From Cyclostephanos tholiformis (Eukaryota; Bacillariophyta; Thalassiosirophyceae; Thalassiosirales; Thalassiosiraceae): a stretch of 10,929 nt of DNA. Shown here piece after piece: positions 1 through 6,957 of the stretch; within the stretch, counting starts at the first letter, position 1, and each line of letters starts with the position of its first letter. The DNA lies in contig JALLPB010001158.1 of the NCBI GenBank assembly GCA_036939975.1, positions 1-10,929 of the forward strand, given 5' to 3'. Both the position numbers and the translations under genes were made by a program. The notes beneath the pieces are model-generated. The model did not search any database. It saw nothing but the letters and a program-made list of their open reading frames with translations, and was not told the DNA's origin.

Positions 1-169
1 ATAAGCTCATAATTTTCTCTTCCTGACCTGAAACACATGCCACTTTGTATTCACTTGTTTATTTCATTTCAGGGGAAAAGTTATCCACCAACCTAGGTCA
101 ATACATGCAATATATGGCACATTCTAAGGAGCCAGCATATGTACCAGATAGACTTCAACAAGATGACAA
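1..169. other. AT-rich edge, no gene seen
   Basis: This is AT-rich sequence at the left edge. The minus-strand reading frame of the neighbouring broken gene is already closed here, and I see no start, domain or repeat. It may be the downstream flank of that broken gene or part of a larger element beyond the window. Confidence 0.4.
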
Positions 170-1035
170 CTAAATGCTTATGCATTGTCCAGAAGAATAC
201 ATTACCAAGATCACTGACAAGAGGGGTATTTCTGTGCCAGCTAGTCTCATGGACTGTGGCCACCACAAAAATGATATGCCTCGGGCAATATGTTGAGCAA
301 GGCATATCCTTGAAGATGTCGAAGCATCAGGCTCTACATCTTGTGATTTATTGACCCTACACTTCATAGATTCACAGTTGATCTTGTCAACACTTTTCTG
401 GTTATCCAAAGAAATCCATTCCTTTGAAATATGGTTCAGTTTCAAGTATCCACTCCTCATATTGTCAGAATGAGCAAGTGCTATAATGAGGCGGAGAAGA
501 GGGAGAGGGTCATACCATGCTTTTTCTGCCTTGTCTAAGGTGTCATTTTCTAACACCTGGGCCTCATTGATCTATTCTGCTGATTCTTTCCTAACTTGCA
601 CTGTATCCTGGATATATTGGATATCAGTAGGAGTAGAGTATTTGGGGTGATCCTGGAGCCATGTCAGCAGTTTTTCTTTATCCCATTGCTTTGGTTTGGG
701 CATACAGCTCATGTTTGCTGCAAGAAGTAGATTTTCTGCCTCATGTTGCCAGCTGATCTCTACCGCATAATCTTCTCTCTGTAGTCTCATTGTATTCACC
801 AGGAGACTTTTCCAAGGAACTTCCTCAAGGTCTATGAGGTCAGTGCCATTGGCATTTTTGATGCCCACAGAGAAAACAGCTAGAGCCCTTAAGCGCTTTT
901 TTATAGAAAAACAGATTGAGCATAGGTATGCTTGCAGCATCAGAATGCTTGCCGGAGATGCTGTCAACCCCATCAGTGTTGGCATCAATAACATATTGGC
1001 CCGGTCATCACCCAGTCATCAAAGTCAGGTTCCAT
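170..1035 (-). pseudogene. Broken minus-strand gene, probably repeat or mobile-element derived
   Basis: One reading frame runs from 994 down to 170 with a single in-frame TAG at 572-574. The protein-like text continues on both sides of that stop: upstream it has W-K-S-L-L-V and a Q-W-D-K-E-K-L-L-T-W-L stretch, downstream it has DPLPLLRLIIAL, then a YLKLNHI segment and ISLDNQKS. Above about 890 another frame looks more protein-like (QYVIDANTDGVDSISGKHSD), and a third frame at 985-1032 gives MEPDFDDWVM. This suggests at least two frameshifts as well as the stop. The downstream pattern (Trp, Pro-Leu, Leu-Arg-Leu, a DN pair, then LDN) resembles a domain I remember from multi-copy proteins of unknown function in diatom genomes. 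That is recollection, not a search result. I infer a dead copy of a repeated gene, perhaps from a transposable element. Confidence 0.4.
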
Positions 1036-1124
1036 GTTTGATGTGAAATGACTGACATGAGAATTTACAATCAGGTATTTACCCTAGCTGAATTCATCAA
1101 ATCAGTTGGTTTTTGGACCAAAAC

Positions 1125-1400
1125 CATATCAGCCACACCTGCCAAGTCTGCACTTACTTCTTGTCATTTTATCCCAATCGGTTATCATGTCACTTGTCGC
1201 CATGATACATCTGATCGATCATCATCACTATTGCCCTTTCTTGATCCTATACACTGCACAAGACTTGTTTTCTATCTCCCAATTGGCAAAGACATCATTG
1301 GCAACATCCCCCTGGATTTGGAGGACTTTGAGGAGGATGGCGAAAGCTACGCTGGTGACTCATTGTCCATCACCAAGGAGGGATGCGGACCCGGGGTAGG
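1125..1400 (+). repeat. Diverged repeat copy A (CpG-decayed)
   Basis: This segment aligns with 4128-4410 in the same orientation. The clearest blocks are 1177-1222 with 4177-4222 (46 columns, no gaps, 36 identical), 1281-1311 with 4283-4317, 1330-1350 with 4336-4356 (18 of 21 identical), and 1354-1374 with 4381-4401 (19 of 21 identical). Most CpGs of the other copy are TpG or CpA here. A plus-strand frame from an ATG at 1048 is open for 139 codons to a TAG at 1465. It then stays open for 41 more codons to 1593, so it may be a remnant of a longer gene. The EED-x-E-x-Y and GDS-x-SIT residues of that frame are shared with copy B. The two copies are not in the same frame along their whole length. 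I do not recognise the family. Confidence 0.6.
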
Positions 1401-2064
1401 TAACTGCACCTATGTCAGGCAGGGCGATGATCATGTTGTCGTTGTCCTCGTTGGAGCACTATTTTAGTTCCTTGATTGTCGGTATGACAAGGTTGCATGG
1501 GTTAAAAGGCTTTGCTTGTCAATGAGGAAAGCCATTGCACTTGTTCCCAAGCCCAAGAGGCACATCAGCTTTATTGTTGGGCGGAGACCTTGAGGACTTT
1601 GAAACTGTGAAGTGCAAGGATCTTTATGTGTTGTAAGGTCGGCGTCCGTAATCAGAGTTTGAAACTATTGTTCCTCATTCTTATCCAGGGACCAGGCATC
1701 GGTGTAGACCACAGCGTTTTTGTTGCCAAGGTCATTATCATCTCTTGCTGCAATGTGAGATTTCCTGTCAGGGTGAAACCGGATGGTTTGCTTTTTGCAT
1801 TTAGTCATTATTCTACTTGTGTAGATGAGGGATGGGCGTGGTCGAGGTTATCGGGTCAGCAAAAATGATTGACCTCCCCTCTCGGCTCAAGGCCTTAAAC
1901 TTTGCAGAGAAAATTTAAATCCGTCATTGCCCGTCAAAATTAATCCCCAGTGCATTTTTTACAGCGCCAAGAAACAATTGTACGAGATAGGTCCCATCAG
2001 GTGCAATTACTGGCTTTCTCTCCCTTCGATTATTAGGCTGCCAATGTGGAAGAGCAATTAATGG
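1401..2064. other. No intact gene seen; decayed sequence
   Basis: This is AT-rich, CpG-poor sequence right of repeat copy A. Its first part (to 1593) is the tail of the plus-strand frame described for copy A, including a basic AWVKRLCLSMRKAIALVPK stretch (1495-1551). The rest has only short frames in both directions, with no recognisable domain, splice pattern or RNA gene. A minus-strand frame of 76 codons (1924-2154) overlaps the duplicated segment and shows no family features. Confidence 0.35.
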
Positions 2065-2195
2065 AGAGACATCATCAGCGGATCGCAAAGGTATAGGGGG
2101 AGGGGAGAGTTGAAAAAACTTTACATCTTGTGCACAATTAGCCAAATTGGCCATATTGTTGAGGTGTTTGGTTTTGACATTTCTTCGTTATTTGA
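2065..2195. repeat. Diverged duplicate segment M2
   Basis: This segment is similar to 2381-2535 in the same orientation. Shared landmarks, in plus-strand order, are a G-rich run followed by GAGTTGAAA (2098-2115 and 2414-2430), a CCATATTG core (2151-2158 and 2494-2501), and a GACATTTCTT versus GACGTTTCTT stretch. M2 lacks about 28 bases that M1 has between the G-rich run and the core. Read on the minus strand in the frame of the 424-codon ORF, both give S-T-I-W, then V-H-K-M. M2 has a TAA directly after HKM, where M1 reads on. Confidence 0.6.
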
Positions 2196-2349
2196 ATGCT
2201 GACAGAGGAAGGAGAGAGAGGGGACTGGCAGACAGAATATTTCAATATGGACTTAGTTTAAACTATTCTGAGAGGCATAAAACTGAGACTAGAAGTCTAA
2301 TTTCGTGTTTCGATTGCTATGGAACGAGCATCCGGTCAAAGTGATCAAA

Positions 2350-3624
2350 TTAGAGAGTAGTAGAATCCCCAAACCTACCCTGAGGCATCACCAACCGATC
2401 GCCACAGGCGTCGGGGGAGGGGGGAGTTGAAATAACTGTCGATTCCAAACCCAACCCCCCCGTGCACATCTTATGCACTCTTTGCGTAATTTGCCATATT
2501 GTGGAGGCGTTATGCTTCGACGTTTCTTTGTGATTGCCATCCTTCCATTCACCAGAGTACACATTTTCGTTGGCATGTTTGCATTTGCCTTGGCTATGAG
2601 AGCAAGTATCATTCCATATGCCGCAGTGCCCATCTCCATTGGCAGATATTAAGGGCTCTCCAAAATATTTACAAGAGGCGAGCTCTATCTTGCCTTTCGC
2701 CATCCCCACACTCTCGGTTGCAAGCGTGCAGTGTAGTCTGTTACTGCTTATACCATCGATCAAACGTGGCACAGGGCCTTTTCTCTTACTGGTAGGACTC
2801 CATTTCCCTTTTTTGGAAGGACTCAAGCTGCACTGATGAAAAGTAACAACTCCAGAATCAGTGCCCTGATTGTAGACCGTGCTAGGTGATAAAACTGAAT
2901 CAACTTGCGGGGGGTCAAGACCAATGTTGCACTGATGCAAACATGCACTTCCTCCATGTGTCACATCAATACGACGGTGACAAACAGTGAGATGTTCGAA
3001 TCGGACAGCGCAACCCTTGTGAACTTTCACGGATGATAACGTTAGGGATCGTTTCGATTCAGCATGACAGATGATATTGATATTCTGGTAATGCTCGGTA
3101 AATTCCATATGAGGAAGTTTAATCGGTGGCATTTTTGGATCTAACATCCAGATCACGCTACTTCGTTTCCCGAATTGATACGATCCCGAAGTTTGGGCAG
3201 TAGCGAGGGCGTAATTCCAGACAAAAACTGCCCTGAACAACTCCGGGATTGAATCGAATGCAAAATAACCAAGTCCTTGTAACTGCGCCGTGACAATGTT
3301 GTTCCTTGTGTAGAAGAAGTATGATGTCACCTCATTGGTTGATTTGCTGACTTGAATGGTCGACTTGGTTATATTTTGCACAATATTTGGCGTTTCTACC
3401 TCGCGATAGGCTTCGGTATGATCCCCCATAGCAACACTGAAGTCCGCCAAACCATTTGGAACATCGTTTGCATTTATCACTCCAACTACACCTCTCAAAA
3501 TTTCAATGGCTACTACGGCGAAGGGAAAAGCCGCTGCAATAACCCCTGACCCTTTAGGAAGCAGGGTGTTTATCAAATGGCCAACAGAATTCTCCAGTGC
3601 GCCATTGGCGATCCCTTTAGTCAT
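2350..3624 (-). CDS. Hypothetical 424-aa protein with one MORN-like motif
   Basis: This is a single uninterrupted frame from an ATG at 3624 to a TAG; its function is unknown. The N-terminus has a hydrophobic stretch at residues 28-50 that could span a membrane. Residues 193-325 contain repeated short beta-like strands with Cys and Gly (FEHLTVC, DVTHGGSACLHQC, VVTFHQC, KIELASC), which could form a right-handed beta-helix. Residues 354-363 read NVYSGEWKDG, a good match to one MORN repeat. MORN repeats normally come in tandem arrays, and the residues that follow no longer fit. The last 35-40 residues look like translated non-coding DNA: the homologous segment at 2065-2195 has a stop just after HKM (residues 384-386 here). 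The frame is closed by a TGA 33 bases upstream of the ATG, although a further upstream exon is possible. This may be a real but degraded MORN-family gene or a long frame in a decaying duplicate. Confidence 0.4.
   Translation of the reverse strand: MTKGIANGALENSVGHLINTLLPKGSGVIAAAFPFAVVAIEILRGVVGVINANDVPNGLADFSVAMGDHTEAYREVETPNIVQNITKSTIQVSKSTNEVTSYFFYTRNNIVTAQLQGLGYFAFDSIPELFRAVFVWNYALATAQTSGSYQFGKRSSVIWMLDPKMPPIKLPHMEFTEHYQNINIICHAESKRSLTLSSVKVHKGCAVRFEHLTVCHRRIDVTHGGSACLHQCNIGLDPPQVDSVLSPSTVYNQGTDSGVVTFHQCSLSPSKKGKWSPTSKRKGPVPRLIDGISSNRLHCTLATESVGMAKGKIELASCKYFGEPLISANGDGHCGIWNDTCSHSQGKCKHANENVYSGEWKDGNHKETSKHNASTIWQITQRVHKMCTGGLGLESTVISTPPSPDACGDRLVMPQGRFGDSTTL
2381..2535. repeat. Diverged duplicate segment M1, inside the 3' end of the 424-codon ORF
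   Basis: This is the partner of the segment at 2065-2195, lying inside the 3' part of the 424-codon minus-strand ORF. It carries an extra stretch with a run of seven C (2457-2463 region) that is absent from M2. Three CpGs in the block starting at 2493 are TpG or CpA in M2, and one site shows the reverse. The two copies start about 340 bases apart in direct orientation, so this is probably an old local duplication of a gene 3' end. Confidence 0.6.
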
Positions 3625-4127
3625 TGCAGTAGTAATATTATCACTGCGATATCAACTTGTTTTGGCTCTCCTCTTTCCTCTTATAGGAGTTCCTTATGGG
3701 CGCGAAGGGTTGCCGAACTTAATGAGCAATGGGCAAGCAACTTTTATGTGCTATCATGGCCCTTTGAAATTATTGCAATTCCCAACCTTGCTCTTGTTCC
3801 TTTCACGAATCAATGGTAGAACTCCGAGCATGAACCTAACGACCAAGACCACAGCCTCCAATCCTTCCAAAGGGGTGGTCTTGATCTTTCTGGGGATGAA
3901 CTAGGAATATCATGTTGGGAATAAGACCTTGTTTCACTTGATTTGGGCTATCGAATCGAATGAGAGGACTTGATCTTGATGAGGAGCGGCCTGTCCTTGT
4001 TCATGGTCTGGGGGCTGTTTTGATATGTGTATGTTGTATGTATGACGAAGAAGTTTTAGATCATGATGATGTTGTGATGCATGCCACATCGCCCCCAAAC
4101 AAAAATAATAGTATCGTTCATCCATGC
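3625..4127. other. Intergenic, no gene seen
   Basis: This stretch lies upstream of the 424-codon minus-strand ORF and would hold its promoter or an unrecognised first exon. Plus-strand frames here overlap the ORF antisense and show no family features. A short hairpin-like inverted repeat (nine paired bases, 3844-3852 with 3875-3883, 22-base loop) is too weak to call functional. Base composition changes from AT-richer to strongly CpG-rich near the right end. Confidence 0.35.
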
Positions 4128-4410
4128 CATCAGCAACACCTGCCAATATTCTACACATGCATGACATGGTATCCCCATCGGTAATCGCGTCACTCGCCGC
4201 CGCGATACGCCTCATCGATCATAATCGTAATCCCCTCGTCGATCCTATTATTTTCCCTCGCACGCACGTTTTCCATCGCTCCATCGGCGGCATGGACGTC
4301 ATCGGCGACGACATCCCCCGGAATCGCGGGACGTCGAGGAGGACGACGAAGGCTACGGACCGACGGCGGCGACGACGGCCGGTGACTCGTCGTCCATCAC
4401 CCGCGCGCAG
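4128..4410 (+). repeat. Diverged repeat copy B (CpG-rich)
   Basis: This is the CpG-rich partner of 1125-1400. On the plus strand it reads SVIASLAAAIRLIDH, then IGGMDVIGDDIP in one frame. After a one-base length difference from copy A it reads VEEDDEGYG and AGDSSSIT in another frame. It has 24 bases of GAC/GGC-rich sequence at 4357-4380, where A has only three bases. The CpG content is kept, so this copy is either younger, under selection, or unmethylated. It is not an intact gene in the frames visible here. The family is not recognised. Confidence 0.6.
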
Positions 4411-4871
4411 TCTCCGGACGACGCCGACGTCGTCGGCCGTCGACGACGATATGACGGCGTAACGAACGTCCGACGCGTTCCCCCCCCCCCCCCCCCCCGC
4501 GATCCGTCTTTCCCTCCCGACCAAATAATACGCGACCCTCGCTCGTTCGTACGGGGAAACGAGAGTACGAGGATCCGGCAAATCTCGTCGGGGGGGGATG
4601 GATGACGTGGCGTGCCGATATATGCGCTTTCAATGCGATTCGCGACGAATTGGATGCCGCAATTCGCCCGTCCCGCCCCGACGAGGCGCGCATTCGGGAT
4701 ATTGCACCGTCCGTCCTCGGCTTTGGCCGTCGACGTGTGGCGGCACCGCGATGATGGACGACACGTCGTCTCATCAACCCCCCCCCGCGCCGTAGTGGTT
4801 GGGAAAGACCGCTCCGACGAGCCGGGGGGAGGGGGGGGGGGGGGCGGGGGTGAAGACGACGAAGTCGACGG
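4411..4871. other. GC-rich stretch with long C and G runs, no confident gene
   Basis: The sequence is very rich in CpG, with several open frames on both strands that are a by-product of high GC. Notable runs are 19 C at 4480-4498, 8 G ending at 4597, 8 C near 4780, and 14 G at 4831-4844 beside shorter G runs (4824-4850). The run near 4831 could form a G-quadruplex on the plus strand. Translations are low-complexity (poly-Gly, poly-Pro, Arg-rich) and match no family I know. Part may be the promoter or 5' UTR of the ORF starting at 4872. Confidence 0.4.
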
Positions 4872-5456
4872 ATGCAGTCGGTGATCACCCTCGGGATTTT
4901 TGTGGTCGGTTCGATGATGATCCCCGGTGCACGATCGGGATACGCCCCTCGGAATCCTATTCGGTGGGGCGACGAATCTCGCGGACCCTGCCATTCGACG
5001 CGTGGAATTGTCGATATCGATGGTGGCGGTCATTCGTCGTCATCGCACCACTGGATTTTTACAACCTTCGTCGAGGGGGGGGGGATACAAGGGCCATCAT
5101 CGGACTACCGTATGGAGATGGGATTTCACAAGAACGGCAGGCGGATGCTACTGCGGAAGATACGAATAACGAATGCAATAATCGACTACGACGACGAGGA
5201 GGAGGGGGAGGAGGAACAGCCACGAGGACGGACCATCATTAGCGATTCCGATCTAGAGTTGTTACGCAAGTTCGAGAAGATCGGTCAATTGCACGACAGG
5301 AACGTGAGCTCGCGCTTTCGAAGGCAGTTTTCGAAGATACGCTCATCTTTTCCCCACCACCCAATTCCCCATATCGCGAGAGAAGTAAGGAGAGCGAACC
5401 AACACTTCCAATGCCAGCTCCGTTGCGAACGTCATGACTCATGCGGCACAATATGA
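4872..5456 (+). CDS. Hypothetical 194-aa protein, possible signal sequence
   Basis: This is an ATG-to-TGA frame with no recognised family. Residues 4-17 (VITLGIFVVGSMMI) are hydrophobic and followed by small residues near GARS, so an N-terminal signal peptide or anchor is possible. Residues 100-120 go from ITNAIIDY into an acidic run (DDEEEGEEE) and then PRGR. Residues 121-155 look helical and charged (SDSDLELLRKFEKIGQ), and the end is basic with several Cys. The acidic run is encoded by GAG/GAC triplet-like sequence (about 5187-5216). A GTAAGG at 5385 could be a splice donor, so the last 24 residues may not be part of the protein. The start context is weak (C at -3). In this GC-rich area long frames arise by chance, so it may not be a gene. 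Confidence 0.3.
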   Translation: MQSVITLGIFVVGSMMIPGARSGYAPRNPIRWGDESRGPCHSTRGIVDIDGGGHSSSSHHWIFTTFVEGGGIQGPSSDYRMEMGFHKNGRRMLLRKIRITNAIIDYDDEEEGEEEQPRGRTIISDSDLELLRKFEKIGQLHDRNVSSRFRRQFSKIRSSFPHHPIPHIAREVRRANQHFQCQLRCERHDSCGTI

Positions 5457-5952
5457 ACCGTAGTAGCGGGGGCTCAATGTTGCAATGGGGTAGGGTGGAT
5501 TGTTGCTTGCACGCTCCATCGAACATGCCCATCTACTTCTTTCACAATCTCTCTTCGGACCATCGATTCATCTTCTCCCTCTGAATGGTAATATTCATGG
5601 GATAGCTCAACCAATGGAAATCGTCGAAAATCACTTGAAATCTCCTTTTTCACGGCAGATTTTGAAGTGAGCGTTGAAAATAGACGCTCCAATATGTTCG
5701 CGGTCGATGTGCATCGCTGATCATTGAGTGCGACTCAACCCAAAGAATCATGTATGTGCAATCCTATTCTCGCAATCGCGATCGCCTCTCGACCCAACGG
5801 AAGTAGCCACCCCATCCGAGCAACCTCGCCAGAATCGCCAGAGTCATCTTTTGGAATTTGATGCCGATCGAATGAGGATGCCCTCACTCACAGCTCATTA
5901 TTATTACACACAAGGCGATCCGCATCGAACACTCACAAGAATAATCGCGAAC
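5457..5952. other. Intergenic, likely promoter and 5' UTR of the RXL repeat gene
   Basis: No convincing gene is seen. The frame of the downstream repeat protein is open back to about 5728 but has no ATG before 5872. In-frame ATGs at 5872 and 5878 have poor context and would put a Tyr-rich, non-signal stretch before the signal peptide. A minus-strand frame of 72 codons (5474-5692) is charged and not low-complexity, but has no recognisable family. It could be an exon of something unseen. Confidence 0.4.
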
Positions 5953-6660
5953 ATGGTCAAGTTACACCTTCTTGCTGCGCTCTGCACCCTCACCCTCGCT
6001 TTGGCGCAACTTAACAGAGTCCCCCAAGGCCTGCATCATGCCCGACACCCGACTAGAAGCATGTGCATGTCGGCGTCTATCTTTGAAGCCGAGATTTCCT
6101 TGTCGATGCCAGCTGCCGTCTCAGTGCCGGACTCGAAGGCACGTAAGTTAAATGCCCGACAGCTGACGGAGAGCATGCCCATGTCTTTGCCTATCTTCGA
6201 AGCCGAGATGTCATTATCTACGCCAGCTGACATCGTAATTGGCAAGGCACGTAAGCTAAAGGCCCGACGACTGACCGAAAGCATATCCATGTCTATGCCT
6301 ATCTTCGAAGCCGAGATGTCCGCCTCGATGCCTCTTCTTGAGGCCGAGATTTCTATCTCGATGCCAGCTGTCATCGCAGAACCAAAGAGCAAGGCACGTA
6401 AGCTTAACGCCCGACAGCTGACGGAGAGCATGTCCATGTCTGTGCCTATCTTTGAAGCCGAGATGTCCTTATCTACGCCGTTTGCTGTTGCAGAGCTTGG
6501 TGGCAAGGCACGTAAGCTAACGGCCCGACGACTGAGCGAAAGCATGTCCATGTCTATGCTTATCTTCGAAGCCGAGACGTCCATTTCTATGCCTCTTCTC
6601 GAGGTCGAGATGTCCTTGTCTACGCCAGCTGCAATGGCAGAACCAGAGGACAAGGCGTGA
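5953..6660 (+). CDS. Secreted Met/Ser/Glu-rich repeat protein with RXL motifs
   Basis: This encodes 235 residues. I chose the ATG at 5953 because it has strong context (A at -3, G at +4) and starts a classic signal peptide: MVK, a hydrophobic core LHLLAALCTLTLALA, and likely cleavage before Gln19. The mature part is a lead unit (36-61) and four repeats: 62-97, 98-146, 147-184 and 185-233. Each of the four starts KARKL-x-AR-x-L and continues with T/S-E-S, alternating Ser/Met, then FEAE and S-x-S-x-P. This gives eight R-x-L triplets in pairs: RKL then RQL or RRL. RXL is a known processing site in diatom silica-associated proteins such as silaffins and silacidins. I infer a precursor cut into acidic, Met/Ser-rich peptides, secreted to the silica vesicle, wall or outside. 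Known silaffins have Lys-rich SKxxK segments, and silacidins are Asp/Ser-rich; this one is neither. It may be a new class, or an unrelated secreted repeat protein. Confidence 0.8.
   Translation: MVKLHLLAALCTLTLALAQLNRVPQGLHHARHPTRSMCMSASIFEAEISLSMPAAVSVPDSKARKLNARQLTESMPMSLPIFEAEMSLSTPADIVIGKARKLKARRLTESISMSMPIFEAEMSASMPLLEAEISISMPAVIAEPKSKARKLNARQLTESMSMSVPIFEAEMSLSTPFAVAELGGKARKLTARRLSESMSMSMLIFEAETSISMPLLEVEMSLSTPAAMAEPEDKA
6136..6651 (+). repeat. Tandem coding repeats, alternating short and long units
   Basis: Four in-frame units lie at 6136-6243 (36 codons), 6244-6390 (49), 6391-6504 (38) and 6505-6651 (49). The first and third are short and share KARKLNARQLTESM and EMSLSTP. The second and fourth are long, share KARKL-x-ARRL, and each has an extra L-L-E-x-E-x-S module. 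The pattern is therefore two copies of a two-unit block (255 and 261 bases), showing growth by block duplication. Confidence 0.85.
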
Positions 6661-6957
6661 ATGTAAAGCCCAACTGTGTCAATGGTCCATTTTTGATTTG
6701 TCTGTTTTGTATCCTGCGGAGGATTACTATAAGTGAGGAGGAAAGTAGAAAGTAATTACTCTGTGAAACATGTATTTATCCTTTTCAGTTACACGTTTGA
6801 TGTAATTGGTTGCAGTCATGCTGAATAGTAAGACATTGGACGATAATCCACTAGATGAAGAATTGAGCAAATTTTACAGAGCAATTGTCCAACCAAAACA
6901 GTGCGTGTAAAATGGTCTCATGAAAAGTATATCAATCGAATTTCATTCACGAAGTCA
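6661..6957. other. Convergent 3' flanks, no gene seen
   Basis: This AT-rich spacer separates two convergent genes and probably holds both 3' UTRs and polyadenylation sites. No clear AATAAA is visible on either strand. A GTAAAG just after the stop of the repeat gene (6662) and a pyrimidine-rich stretch ending in TTTTCAG (6782-6788) could mark a 3' UTR intron, but nothing proves it. Confidence 0.4.

Noticed and set aside
3844..3883. Nine-base inverted repeat with a 22-base loop
   Set aside because: This length is expected by chance in a window of this size, and there is no gene end or RNA element next to it.
3506..3904. Plus-strand frame of 132 codons with hydrophobic stretches
   Set aside because: It overlaps the start of the 424-codon minus-strand ORF antisense, and its hydrophobic segments are the mirror of that sequence. 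No family match.
1125..4410. Copies A and B as long terminal repeats of one 3-kb element
   Set aside because: They are in direct orientation and about 3000 bases apart, but they are far too diverged, have no visible TG/CA ends or primer-binding site, and no reverse transcriptase or integrase lies between them.
4124..4462. Plus-strand frame of 112 codons over repeat copy B
   Set aside because: Its second half is Arg-rich and out of frame with the part conserved in copy A, so it is not an intact gene; described as a repeat instead.
4353..5033. Minus-strand frame of 226 codons, and a second of 163 codons, rich in Pro, Gly and Arg
   Set aside because: They arise from CpG-rich DNA and C/G runs; low-complexity translation with no conserved motif.
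5474..5692. Minus-strand frame of 72 codons, charged and protein-like
   Set aside because: No recognisable family, no clear splice partner, and it lies where the promoter of the RXL gene is expected.
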